DNA from: JBGPQJ01 sp963829485
GTDB lineage: Bacteria; Chloroflexota; Anaerolineae; Anaerolineales; Villigracilaceae
Length of the DNA stretch: 64,000 nt
Assembly (NCBI GenBank): GCA_963829485.1
Contig: CAWHIK010000010.1
Span: 669,206 to 733,205, forward strand
Reading direction: 5' to 3'
The position numbers were made by a program, and so were the translations under genes. Positions 35,938 through 46,543 of the stretch are shown piece by piece. The notes beneath the pieces are model-generated. The model had not been told where the DNA came from, searched no databases, and saw only the letters and a program-made list of their open reading frames with translations. The first letter of the stretch is position 1; each line of letters opens with the position of its first letter.

Positions 35938-36687
35938 ATGGCTGAATCATTGAAAGGGAAAGTAGCGGTCATTACGGGGGTGGGATCGGGGTTTGGGAAG
36001 GCGACGGCAGAGCTGTTTGCCAAGCTGGACCAGGTCGGGCTTGTCCTGATCGACTTTAACGAGAAAGCCCTCAAGGATACCGCCGATGCCTGCAAGGCAT
36101 CGGGTTCGAAGGTCATCGCTTTGACGGCTGACGTGACCAAACTTGAGACGTTTACACGCGCACTCAAGGAAGCATTGGATACATTTGGCAGGGTCGATTT
36201 CCTCATCAACTACGCGGGCGGCGCACTTAAAGTAGCCCCCATCGAGGAAATGGATGACGAGATCAATCGCCGCATCATCGACCTGAATCTCACCAGCGCC
36301 ATCATGAGCTGCCGCACCTTTACGCCACAGTTCAAGAAGCAGGGGTTCGGGAAGATCATTAATGTTTCCAGTGCGTGTGACCGCCGATCATGGCCGGGGT
36401 GGTCGATTTATTCCGCCGCCAAAGCCGGTCTCAATGCCTTCACACGATGCCTTTATACAGAACTGCGACCTCACGGTATCGCAGTCACGCTCCTTGTGCC
36501 GGGTGGATCCAATACAGGGTTTCAAGCGGCGGCGGCAGGAGTCAAAACATTCGAGTGGGACGAGTCCCTTGCCGTGCGTCCCGAGCACTTTGCCGATATG
36601 GTGTACCAGACCTGCGCCCTCACCAAGGGTGGATGCGTCGCTGAGATGATGGTGTACGGATTGGCGCAGGATGTCAGTGGATATTGA
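35938..36687 (+). CDS. Short-chain dehydrogenase/reductase
   Basis: Protein of 249 residues with the classical SDR cofactor motif TGVGSGFG, a DVT acidic pocket region, N-Y-A-G in place of NNAG, NVSS and the catalytic Y-S-A-A-K. The C-terminal substrate lobe includes VPGGSNTGF. It follows the PanB-like gene by 13 bp and is the last gene of the intact shell operon. It could reduce or oxidise a carbonyl intermediate of the compartment pathway; the substrate is unknown. Confidence 0.9.
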   Translation: MAESLKGKVAVITGVGSGFGKATAELFAKLDQVGLVLIDFNEKALKDTADACKASGSKVIALTADVTKLETFTRALKEALDTFGRVDFLINYAGGALKVAPIEEMDDEINRRIIDLNLTSAIMSCRTFTPQFKKQGFGKIINVSSACDRRSWPGWSIYSAAKAGLNAFTRCLYTELRPHGIAVTLLVPGGSNTGFQAAAAGVKTFEWDESLAVRPEHFADMVYQTCALTKGGCVAEMMVYGLAQDVSGY

Positions 36688-36922
36688 GATTCGGAGAAGT
36701 GCCAGTTACAACTGAGTCCCGCGAGTTTTTGGAACTTTGGTTACCGGGCGAAATGGGTTGACCGAAAAAAGCTTGTTCGGGAAAAGGAGGTGGCAGAGTC
36801 TGAAATAAATCGAATCGAATGTGTTATTCCCAAACCGTCTAAGGTTAAAACTTTGCCCGTGGGAGGGCGCCACTAATCTTGAAAGATCCTTTTGAAAACA
36901 TTAAATGAGGAGAAATAAACAA

Positions 36923-38968
36923 ATGAAAAAGAAACTGTTTGCGATATTGGCTGTGCTGGTCCTTTCCAGTATGATTTTGGCGGCCTGCGGCACTCCTGCC
37001 CCAGCCACTGAAGCACCTGCCGTAGAGGAACCGCGCTGTTGCCGGATGCACTCCGAAGGAAGTCAAGAAGATCGCGTTCTTTGTATCCGACCTGAGCAAC
37101 GTATTCCACCAAGGACAGGCTACTGAGGCGCAGAGGTATGCCAAGGAGAAATACGGCGTTGATGTGACCATATTTGACGGCAAGGCTGATGGAGCCGTCA
37201 TGGCCCAGAACGTCGATCAGATCATGGCGCAGGGTATGGATGCTGCGACATTGCACATCTGGGATTACGAATCCGTGAAACCCGCTGTGCTCGAGGAACT
37301 TGGGAAGGGTATCATCCTGACCTCGTTCTTCAGCCCGTTGGGCGACAGTGGCATTCCGACCGCCCGCAGTGACGAAGCAGGTGTTTCGTTTGCGATGGGC
37401 GCAGAGATGGCCAAGCAGTGGAAAGCTGCCCATCCTGACAAACCGATCGTGATGGTGCAGTTGGGCTGGCCGAACCACACCGAAGTGAAGTCCGGGCGTA
37501 CCGATCCCTTCGCACAGGGTGTGCTCTCCGTTGATCCCACGGCGACCGATCTGGGCGCTCTGAATGTTGAAAAGGGCACCGACCAGGCCAAACAGGTCAT
37601 GACCGACCTGCTGACCACTCATCCCGAAGTCAACCTGATCTACTCTGAGGCTTCCGGCCAGACCATCGGCACGATGGCCGCTCTGCAGCAGGCAGGACGC
37701 GGCAAGTTCGACAATGGCAAGCCGTTGACCGAGATCGTGGCCAGCGTCGACTTCGACGAGACCGAGTACAAGCAGGTCTTCGACCCGAACAGCTCATTGA
37801 AGATGTCGATGGGTCTGCCTCCGGTTGAGACCGGACAGGGCCGTATTGACCTGATCATGGACATCGCGAACTGCAAGGTTGATCCGACCTCGCAGCCTGC
37901 GGAAGAATTCTTCTACAAAGCCTACAATGTCTCCCCCTGGACGATGACCCAGGCCGAAGCTGCAGCTTGGCTGAACACCCAGTTCGGAACCAATATCCGC
38001 CGCGCACCTGCTCCCGCGAAGGACGTCAAGAAGATCGCGTTCTTTGTATCCGACCTGAGCAATGTATTCCATCAAGCACAGGCCACTGAGGCGCAGAAGT
38101 ATGCCAAGGAGAAATACGGCGTTGATGTGACCATATTTGATGGCAAAGCTGATGGAGCCGTCATGGCCCAGAACGTCGACCAGATCATGGCGCAGGGTAT
38201 GGATGGCGCGACATTGCACATCTGGGATTACGAATTCAGTGAAACCCGCTGTGCTCGAGGAACTTGAGAAGGGCATCATCCTGACCTCGTTCTTCAGCCC
38301 GTTGGGCGACAGTGGCATTCCGACCGCCCGCAGTGACGAAGCAGGTGTTTCGTTTGCGATGGGCGCAGAGATGGCTACGCAGTGGAAAGCTGCCCATCCT
38401 GACAAACCGATCGTGATGGTGCAGTTGGGCTGGCCGAACCACACCGAAGTGAAGTCCGGACGTACCGATCCCTTCGTACAGGGTGTGCTCTCCGTTGATC
38501 CCACGGCGACCGATCTGGGTTGTCTGAATGTTGAAAAGGGCACCGACCAGGCCAAACAGGTCATGACCGACCTGCTGACCTCTGCATCCCGAAGTCAACC
38601 TGATCTACTCTGAGGCTTCCGGCCAGACCATCGGCACGATGGCCGCTCTGCAGCAGGCAGGACGCGGCAAGTTCGACAATGGCAAGCCGTTGACCGAGAT
38701 CGTGGCCAGCGTCGACTTCGACGAGACCGAGTACAAGCAGGTCTACGATCCAAACAGCTCGCTGAAACTCTCCATGGGTCTGCCTCCGGTTGAGACCGCA
38801 CAAGGCCGTATTGACCTGATCATGGACGTTGCGAGCGGCAAGGTAGCTCCGACCTCGCAGCCTGCGGAAGAGTACTTCTACAAGGCTTATAACATGTCCT
38901 TCTGGACCATGGCCCAGGAAGATGCCGCGAATTGGCTGAACACCCAGTTCGGAACCAATATTAAGTAA
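36923..38968 (+). CDS. Ribose-type ABC substrate-binding lipoprotein with duplicated binding domain (three frameshifts)
   Basis: Lipoprotein signal (LAAC) and an acidic/Pro linker precede two tandem periplasmic binding domains of the LacI/RbsB type. Each begins with VKKIAFFVSDLSNVFHQ and ends with NTQFGTNI, joined by a short APAPAKD linker. Frames change by +1 near 37031, 38235 and 38585. Comparison of the copies places extra bases in copy 2 at the last two sites. The ATPase and two permeases follow, so this is the binding component of a sugar importer. The two-domain form is unusual; strain mixing during assembly is possible. Confidence 0.82.
37065..38001 (+). repeat. Tandem repeat, copy 1 of the binding-protein domain
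   Basis: About 940 bp, highly similar to 38026-38965 at an offset of 961-963 bp. Differences are mostly synonymous near the start of the unit (for example AGCAACGTATTCCAC against AGCAATGTATTCCAT). Confidence 0.9.
38026..38965 (+). repeat. Tandem repeat, copy 2 of the binding-protein domain
   Basis: Second copy of the unit. It carries two one-base gains relative to copy 1, near 38235 and 38585, each breaking the frame. Confidence 0.9.
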
Positions 38969-39036
38969 GAAAACGATTTTGAACGCACGGGAGGAGAACG
39001 AAAGTTTTCCTCCCGTCGAGTTCAGGGAGTTGATGC

Positions 39037-40528
39037 ATGGAACCGACAGAGAGTGTGCTGGAGATCAAAGATCTCGTAAAGGACTTCCCGGGCGTGCGGG
39101 CGGTTGACAATGTCAGTTTCGATATAAAGCGGAATACCATTCACTGCCTGGTTGGTGAGAACGGCGCGGGGAAATCAACCCTGATCAAGATTTTGACCGG
39201 GGCATACACACGAACGAGTGGTCGAATTCTTCTAAATGGCGAAGAATACGATCCGCACAGCACCCGCGATTTCGAAGCAAAAAGGAATCAGCACCCTTTT
39301 TCAAGAACTTAATGTGGTTGACCAACTCACCGTGGAGGAGAATCTCACGCTGGGGATGGAGGATACGACATTAGGCTTTTTGAGAAAGACCGACAAGATC
39401 AACAAGATGCTCGCCGTTCTGAACAGCATTGAGCCGTCCATCAAGCCCAAGCAGCTGGTATCAAGCCTGAGCGTTGCGAAAAAACAGATCGTCGAGATCG
39501 CCAAGGCGGTCGCGGCAGAGTCCGACATCATTATTATGGATGAGCCCACGGCTGCGATCTCTGAGAGTGAAATCGCACGGTTATTTACGATCATAAAGAA
39601 CTTGCGCGATAACAATGTCACCGTCATCTATATCTCCCACCGGCTCGATGAGATTTTCGAGATCGGGGATTATGTGACCGTCATGAGAGACGGCAAGCAT
39701 ATCGACACGAAACCTGTGTCACAGATCCAGGACCGGTCGGAGCTTATCAAGATGATGATCGGTAAAACTGTGTTTGAGCAGTACACGCCCAGGGAAGGTG
39801 ATTGCCCGGATACGATCCTTCAGGTCAGCCATCTCTCCAACCACCGATTGAACGATATCTCCTTTGAAGTCCATGCGGGTGAGATTGCCGGTTTTTACGG
39901 ACTGGTGGGCGCTGGAAAAACCGAGCTTGCGCGCGCCATCTATGGCGCTGATGAGTACGAAGGTGAAATTGTCTTCAAGGGCAAGATACTTAAAGGTGGT
40001 CCGGAGAACGCAATTGCGGAAGGCATCACACTGGTGCCGGAAGAAAGACGGTCGCAGGGGTTGTTCACCATCCTGACCATCCGAGGCAATGTGCCCGTAA
40101 TGAACATGGGAAAGGTTTCCCGATACGGAATCATTAACGATGCAATGGAACGCAACGTTACACTTGACTATGTCGAAAAACTAAAGATCGCCACCAACAG
40201 CATCGAAAAAGAGGCGGCCAAGCTTTCCGGAGGAAACCAGCAGAAGGTGGTTCTCTCCAAATGTCTCTTTGCGAACGCCGATCTGCTGATGCTCGACGAG
40301 CCGACCCGCGGAATCGATGTGGGAGCTAAAAGCGAGATCTACAGCATCATCCGGCGGCTTTCCAGGGAAGGGAAGACCATCATCATTTTCTCCTCGGAAC
40401 TGCCGGAAGTGATGAATATCTGCGACAGCATTTACCTTCTGTATGACGGGAACTTGAAATCCACGCTGCGGAACAGCTGTGATATTGACAGCGAGAAAAT
40501 CCTGCACATCGTCACAGGAGGTGAATAA
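39037..40528 (+). CDS. RbsA/XylG-type sugar ABC ATPase, two nucleotide-binding domains (one frameshift)
   Basis: About 496 residues. The first NBD has LVGENGAGKSTLIKILTGAY and a Walker B IIMDEPTAAIS. The second has a degenerate P-loop (GLVGAGKTELARAIYG) and LSGGNQQKVVLSKCL plus LLMLDEPTRGIDVGAK. The frame shifts +1 at an A-run (39279-39283); removing one A restores EAKGISTLFQELNVVD. It energises the two adjacent permeases for monosaccharide uptake. Confidence 0.9.
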
Positions 40529-40530
40529 TC

Positions 40531-41553
40531 ATGGAAGCCAAAAAAGAGCGGAAACCAATCTTAGGTATCAGGTTGAGCGATGAGTTGTTCATCACCCTTT
40601 TTATGGTGGGCGTGCTCATCGTTGTATTCTGTATTGCCTGCCTTTTTGTGCCGAATTTCTTCTCAGTCCGGAATGTCATCAATCTCATTACCAATAATTG
40701 GTTTGTGATCGTTCTGGGTATCGGTGTCACATTCCTGCTGATCACTGGAAACTACGACATGTCGGTGGGCGGTATCATCGCGTTGACCGGCGTGCTTTCG
40801 GTCTATTTCTGCCAGGGCGTCAACGTTTCCAAGAATGTCCTGGCGAACGGCCTCGGACTGCCGTATGTCGTTGCGGTTGGATTAGCCCTGCTGATTGCGA
40901 TGGGCGTCGGAGGGGTTAATGCCTTCTTCGTGACCCGGATGAAAGTCCCATCCATCATTGTCACACTGGGAACAGCGATGCTGGCGCGAGGTGCAGCACA
41001 GGTTATCACGCAAGGTGCCCAACGAAACACCAGCTTGCCGGAAGTCTTCGGCTTTCTGGGGAGCCTGGGTATCCCGGGCACCACGGTCAGGCTCTCGCTG
41101 ATGGTCATGATCGCCTTGATCCTCCTCTCGTTCTTCTTTGAGAAGAAGATGGTCTACGCAAGGCGAATCTACCTGATCGGAGCCAACCCGGTTGCAGCCC
41201 GGTTATCGGGGATCAACGTGGGCAAGTATATTACTGCGCTCTATATTCTCAGCGCCCTGCTCGCTGGCATTACCGGGATACTCCTGGCTTCAGAGTACAA
41301 GGCTGGTATGGCGGGCCGCGCAACGGGCTATGAATTCGATGCGCTGGTCATTGCTCTGCTGGGAGGTGTGAGCATCGCAGGCGGGTTCGGTTCTGTGCTC
41401 GGTATGTTCGTCGGCGCCCTCATCCTTTCCGTTGTTACGTCGGCGGCCACCGGGCTCCTTCTTTCGCCGGACTGGCAGTACATCCTTAAAGCGGTTGTGA
41501 CCTTTATCGCGATCATGGCCCAACGGTACGCACTGGATAAAAGAAAAGGCTGA
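40531..41553 (+). CDS. RbsC-type sugar ABC permease 1
   Basis: Intact membrane protein of 340 residues with about nine helices. It has the BPD_transp_2 motifs NYDMSVGGIIALTGVLS, the cytoplasmic loop GANPVAARLSGINVGKY and ALLGGVSIAGGFGSVLG. It starts 3 bp after the ATPase stop. Together with permease 2 it should form the heterodimeric channel of the importer. Confidence 0.93.
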   Translation: MEAKKERKPILGIRLSDELFITLFMVGVLIVVFCIACLFVPNFFSVRNVINLITNNWFVIVLGIGVTFLLITGNYDMSVGGIIALTGVLSVYFCQGVNVSKNVLANGLGLPYVVAVGLALLIAMGVGGVNAFFVTRMKVPSIIVTLGTAMLARGAAQVITQGAQRNTSLPEVFGFLGSLGIPGTTVRLSLMVMIALILLSFFFEKKMVYARRIYLIGANPVAARLSGINVGKYITALYILSALLAGITGILLASEYKAGMAGRATGYEFDALVIALLGGVSIAGGFGSVLGMFVGALILSVVTSAATGLLLSPDWQYILKAVVTFIAIMAQRYALDKRKG

Positions 41554-41600
41554 GAACCCCCGTCATGCCTGGCGGAATTTCCTCAGAGGAGTAAAAAGTC

Positions 41601-42639
41601 GTGGCTAACCTAAAAAAAGAAACCCTCCAAATGCAGTCGGATCGTTCGTCAACCGTGCGAGCGAACATCAAGCGCTATTATATTTACGCGGTTCTGTTGT
41701 TGATCGTGTCTGCCTTCAGCTTGATGAAACTGGATGAAGTCGAGTTTTTCGGACGAGGACACTTCCTCAGCCCGGATAGCGTGATCAATATTTTCCGGAG
41801 CGCAGTGCCTATCCTGACCGTCAGCGGCGCCTTCACACTGCTGATGATCTCGGGATACATCGATCTGTCGGTCGGCAGCGCCATGAGCCTGAATGCCGTG
41901 GTCTTCTCATGGATGATCCTGAACGGATTTCAGTTTTTTACCCACCTTCCTGGTCACCTTGATCCTCGGTTGCTTACTGGGATTCTTGAACGGCTACCTG
42001 GTCATGAAGCTGCGCATCACGCCTGTGATCGCAACCCTCGTGACGTTGAGCTTGTTTAAAGGTCTTGCGCTGCTGATCGTTCCAGACGGCCTGTCGGCAA
42101 TCAAGAGCAGTGCTGATCAGGTTATGCCAGGCTGGATCAACGATTATGCAAGAAAAGAAATTCTTTTCGGGCTGCCTGCCGCATTCTGGTTCGCAGTCTT
42201 CATTATCATCGTACTGATTGTCATTCAGCGAAAGACAATCCTTGGCAAGTATGCTGCTGCGACTGGAGGAAACCGCCTGGCAGCGGAACTTTCCGGAATC
42301 AACCCGGTTAAGGTTGTTTGGATTTTATACATCATGGTAGGTTTCTTTGCCGCGCTCGCCGGCATGGCCCGCGCCAGCTACATGTCGCTGGGAGACCCTC
42401 TCTCGGGCGACGGAATGGAGTTTGCCTGCCTCATCGCTGTGTTACTGGGAGGTACTGCTTTCTCCGGGGGCGAAGGGTCGGTCGCGAAGACAATGGTCGG
42501 CGCGATCATAATTATTTGCGTGACAACCGGTTTGATGACCGTCATCCCAGCCTATTGGCAGATGGTGGCCATGGGCAGTGTGCTGCTCATCGCGGTGGTC
42601 ATCAATTACCAGTTGGGGCGGGATAAAGGGAAAGGGTAG
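41601..42639 (+). CDS. RbsC-type sugar ABC permease 2 (one frameshift)
   Basis: About 345 residues. It has SGYIDLSVGSAMSLNAVVFS, then GNRLAAELSGINPVKV and LLGGTAFSGGEGSVAKT. A +1 shift lies in a T-run (41934-41939); removing one T gives NGFQFLPTFLVTLILGC, which joins the two parts perfectly. The shorter N-terminal extension differs from permease 1. Same importer operon. Confidence 0.9.
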
Positions 42640-42678
42640 ATAACGGTTTTGCCGGGCTAATCCTGAGGAGAAATAGGA

Positions 42679-43954
42679 ATGATTTGCGAACAGGAAATCC
42701 ATGCATTGCGCAGTCTTGCCTCCCGGTGGATGGAGCATGCCAGCCATCCCATCATGGATGATAGGCGCAGACAGTGGAGAGCCATCAAGGACCTGAAGGC
42801 AGAAAAGCCGATGATCCTCGTCGAGACATGCATGCTTTCCGACTATATCGGCCCGGATGAGCTTGTTTGCGATGACCCCTATGCCCGCAACATCGAGAAG
42901 TCCTTATTCGAGATTGTACGCCACGCCGACGAGATCGGGGACGATATCGTCGTCGATCCATACTTTCGCATCCCCTGGGTGATCGAGATTTCCGACTTGG
43001 GGATACCCATCGAAGCGCATCATGCGGTGAGTTTGGATGGAAGCGACCTGGGTTATACCTTCGATTTCGGGTTCAAGTCGGACGAGGACTATCAAAAAGC
43101 TGCACCTGCGCACCCATTTATTGGATAGGGAAGAAAGCTATCGTAGAAAAGAATTTTTGGAGAATATTTTTGGAGACATCCTGCCCATCCGTTTGGGCGG
43201 CTACTCCTGGTTCGATACGAATCCCGGTTACCACCCCTGGCTGGGAAACATTTACGGTGGTTTAACCATGGATCTGTTCAAGCTGATTGGAAACAATAAC
43301 TTGCTCACGTGGGTGTACGACAATCCCTCGATGATTCATCAATTGATGGGTTTGATCCGCGACGACAGGATAGCGCACTTCCAGTTCCTTGAAAAAGAAG
43401 GTCTCCTGTATCGAAACACAGACACGTGGATGCCCTGCCCCGGCAGCTACGGGTTCGTTTCCGATCTGCCTCAATCGGAAGCAGAGGAACGGGATGTGCA
43501 ACTCAAGGATTGCTGGTGCTGGGTCGAATCCCAGGAGTGTGCTCCGATGTCCCCCAAGATGTTTAATGAGTTCTTCCTGCCTTACATTGCCGAGGTCACA
43601 CGGCCATTCGGCCTCAGCTATTGGGGTTGTTGCGAAGCGGTGCATGACCGGTTTCATTTCATTGAGAAAGCGATCCCCAACCTGCGCGCAGTGTCTGTGT
43701 CGGGATGGAGCGACTTCTTCAAGATGGGCGAACTGCTGGGTAAGAAATATGTTTACTCCCGCAAGCCAACACCGGCGTATATCAGCGGTGCATATCCCGA
43801 CTGGGACCTATGCGAGAAGGATGTCCGAGATACCCTCGCTGCAGCGAAAAATTGCAATCTGGAATTTTGTTTTCGGGATATTTACACGGTGGATGGGGAT
43901 CGGTCGCGCCTCACGAAGTGGGTCGAGATGACGCGCGCGATGATGAATGGTTGA
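42679..43954 (+). CDS. Uroporphyrinogen decarboxylase-family protein 1, possible methyltransferase (one frameshift)
   Basis: About 425 residues of the UroD superfamily. Features include DPYFRIPWVIEISDLG, MSPKMFNEFFLPYIAEVTRPFG, partly quoted as SPKMFNEFFLPYI, and GLSYWGCCEAVHDRF with Cys/His residues at the position where MtaA-type enzymes bind zinc. A +1 shift occurs at an A-run (43094-43098). Family members include heme-pathway UroD and corrinoid-dependent methyltransferases. Because a corrinoid protein and a second UroD-like gene occur in the same locus, a methyl-transfer role is more likely than heme synthesis. Confidence 0.8.
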
Positions 43955-43975
43955 AAACTTTTTGGAGATATTGTA

Positions 43976-44857
43976 ATGTTCAAGATGCCCATTGGTCTTT
44001 ATGAAAAAGCGCTGCCCGATGCCATGTCCTGGGAGGAGCGCCTGGCTGCTGCAGGTGCAGGCCGGCTATGATTTCATCGAGATTTCGATCGACGAGAGCG
44101 ATGAGCGCCTGTCCCGGCTGGACTGGTCTGCTTCCGAACGGGCGGCTTTGCGCCGTTCCATTGCGAACACCGGCGTGCGCATCATGACCATGTGCCTGAG
44201 CGGTCATCGCAAGTATCCGCTCGGCAGCCATTCGCCCGAGCTTCGCCGGCAAGGGCAGGAAATCCTGCGCAAAGCCATTGATTTTGCAGGAGACATCGGG
44301 CTGCGTGTCGTTCAGGTGATGGGCTACGACGTCTTTTACGAAACAAGCGATGATGAGACCCGGGTGAATTTCGTCGAAGGTCTCCGATTGGGAGCTCAGA
44401 TGGGCAGGCCAGTCCGGAGTGATGCTGGGTCTCGAAAACCTGGATACGCCATTTGTTGAGAATCTTACCAAAGCCCTGGACATCATGCATGAAATCGACT
44501 CGCCCTGGTTGCGACCTGTATCCAGATATTGGCAACCTGGCCGCAGCTGGATATTACCCTCCTGACGAACTTGCACTGGCCAAAAATCAGTTGTTGGGTG
44601 TCCACGTCAAGGATGCTTTGCCCAAGATTATCCGCGGGGTGCCCTTTGAAACGGGGATCGTGCCCTTTCGAGAGACTTTTCAAGCTTTAGTGAGATCAGG
44701 TTTTTGGGGATTGATTGGTATCGAGATCTGGGGAAAAATGCACACCGGCGAAGACCCTATTACTTCTGTCGCTGCTGCCCGTAAATTTGTTGATGGTTTG
44801 GTAGCCGAAGCATGGCCGGATGCCAGTGCTCAAAAACAAAGGCAAAGCATTAACTGA
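43976..44857 (+). CDS. L-xylulose-5-phosphate 3-epimerase, UlaE/SgbU-like (three frameshifts)
   Basis: About 290 residues in four pieces, each shifted +1 (near 44050-44064, 44405 and 44509). Joined, it reads IGLYEKALPDAMSWEERLA, then YDFIEISIDESDERLSRLDW, MCLSGHRKYPLGSHSP, GLENLDTPFVENL, YPDIGNLAA and GIEIWGKMHTGEDP, a full TIM-barrel xylose-isomerase-like epimerase. It would convert L-xylulose-5-P to L-ribulose-5-P, the step after KGPDC. The three breaks make this the most damaged gene per length in the locus. Confidence 0.82.
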
Positions 44858-44873
44858 AAGACAGGCAAACGAA

Positions 44874-45848
44874 ATGCCTTCATACGAAACGATACGACTC
44901 ACCAATACGATCCTGACCCTTTACTATGTGGAAGGACTGACTCAGACGGAAATTGCGAAACGCCTGGGTTTTTCCACGGCCAAGGTCAATCGACTGCTGC
45001 TACAGGCACGCGAGCAGGGGTATGTCAGTATCAATATCCGTACCCCGTTTCAACAACTGTTTGATCTTGAGGACAGGTTGAAAGCGGTTTTTGGATTGCA
45101 GGAAGCCATTGTCATTCCCGCTGTGGCAGAGAGCGGCAGTTCGCCGATGAGTGCTCTCGGCACTGTGGCGGCAAACTTTTTGCTGGCACACCTGCATGAC
45201 GGCGATGTGCTTGCCATCACTCCCGGAACGACCGTCCAGGCTGTCGTCCAGTCGCTTGAGCCCACACGCCCTTACCAGGTCGTCGTCGTGCCAATCCTTG
45301 GCGCGATCCAGGGTCAAATTGAATCCGACATGAACTACTTGGCGACGATAATGGGCGAAAGGTTAGGCGCTAAATCGTACCAGCTCCACGCGCCGGCTTT
45401 TGTCGATTCCAAGGAGCATTGCGATGCACTGCGTTCCATGGGACCGGTCAAAGAGATCCTCGATATTGCCCGCCACGCAAACATTGCGCTTTTGGGTGTA
45501 GGCACAGTGGACCCGGGCTACTCTCGATTCGTCCAGTTCACCGCGCTGTCTGCCGAAGACTTAAAACAAATTTCCGATAGTTGTGGCGGCGTGGGAGAAA
45601 TCGGAGCCTATGTGTATGACATCGAGGGTAAGCCGTGCAGTAAGGAATATGCCGACCGTGTCATCGGGTTGACCCTGAACGAAATCCGGCAAATCCCCTA
45701 TAGGATCGGCGTGGCCGCTTCTGCCGCCAAGGCATTGCCCATCTTTGGTGCGCTGCGAGGCGGCTATCTGCATGCGCTCATCACTGACGAGGCAGCGGCT
45801 CGCGGAATTCTCGAAATATTCGAACAAAACTTCAGAAAAACACATTAA
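44874..45848 (+). CDS. SorC/DeoR-type sugar-responsive transcriptional regulator
   Basis: About 324 residues from ATG 44874; an in-frame ATG at 44820 overlaps the epimerase end. The N-terminal HTH is LTQTEIAKRLGFSTAKVNRL. The C-terminal sugar-binding domain is NagB/RpiA-like with ITPGTTVQAVVQ, IALLGVGTVDPGYSRF and GEIGAYVYDIEGKPC. SorC proteins are usually repressors or activators of the adjacent sugar operon, induced by a phosphosugar. It is a candidate for the palindromes at 31.85 kb. Confidence 0.9.
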   Translation: MPSYETIRLTNTILTLYYVEGLTQTEIAKRLGFSTAKVNRLLLQAREQGYVSINIRTPFQQLFDLEDRLKAVFGLQEAIVIPAVAESGSSPMSALGTVAANFLLAHLHDGDVLAITPGTTVQAVVQSLEPTRPYQVVVVPILGAIQGQIESDMNYLATIMGERLGAKSYQLHAPAFVDSKEHCDALRSMGPVKEILDIARHANIALLGVGTVDPGYSRFVQFTALSAEDLKQISDSCGGVGEIGAYVYDIEGKPCSKEYADRVIGLTLNEIRQIPYRIGVAASAAKALPIFGALRGGYLHALITDEAAARGILEIFEQNFRKTH

Positions 45849-45866
45849 AAGATTAGGAGATTGGTT

Positions 45867-46512
45867 ATGCTTTTAGAACAGCTTCGTGAAATTGTGTGGA
45901 AATGCAATTTGGAATTGCCCAAAAACGACCTGGTCAAAATGACCAGCGGCAATGTCAGCGGGCGCGACAAGGAATCCGGATTGGTCGTGATCAAGCCGAG
46001 TGGATTACAGCTTCGAGGAGATGACACCCGCGCATATGGTGGTGGTCAATATGGAGGGCAAGGTTGTCGAAGGTAATCTCAAACCCTCGACGGACACGGA
46101 TACACACCTGTATGTTTATCAACATCGGCCGGATGTTTTCGGCATGGTTCATACGCACTCACCCTATGCGAGCAGTTTTGCGGTGTTGGGGCAACCTATT
46201 CCGGCTTGTTTAACGGCATCTGCCATGCTGGGCGGTGAAATTCCCCTTGGCGGATATGCTCCAATCGGCGGGGCGGATATTGGTCAGGAAATTATCAGCA
46301 AAATCGGGCGGGCGCTGGCTATCGTCATGCAGAATCACGGTGTCTTTACCATCGGGTCATCGCCGCAACAGGCGACCAAGATGGCTGTCGAAGTTGAGGA
46401 AATTGCCAGGATCACGCACCTGGCGATGCTGCGCGGAAAACCCATAATGCTCACGCCCGATCAGATTAATTACATGGTGGATTTATATAAGAATGAATAC
46501 GGCCAACGGTAG
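45867..46512 (+). CDS. L-ribulose-5-phosphate 4-epimerase / class II aldolase family (one frameshift)
   Basis: About 215 residues. The N-terminal part NDLVKMTSGNVSGRD binds phosphate in the family. Then come KPSG, HTHSPYASSFAVLG with the zinc His pair, and MQNHGVFTIGSSPQQA. The +1 shift lies near 46000 (between KPSG and DYSFEEMTP). Loss of one copy of a 5-bp GTGGA-type repeat would explain it as well as a one-base gain. UlaF/SgbE/AraD enzymes make D-xylulose-5-P from L-ribulose-5-P, completing the KGPDC route. Confidence 0.85.
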
Positions 46513-46543
46513 CAGGCTAATTATAAATAATTGAGAGGTTGAT

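Noticed and set aside
36688..36922. Separate promoter or small gene between the SDR and the binding-protein gene
   Set aside because: An isolated TTGACC is present but no matching -10. No open frame with coding character and none of the TGATAA-type palindromes were seen.
42679..43954. HemE (heme-pathway uroporphyrinogen decarboxylase)
   Set aside because: No other heme gene is nearby, and the Cys/His region and the corrinoid-protein context fit methyltransferase-like UroD proteins better.
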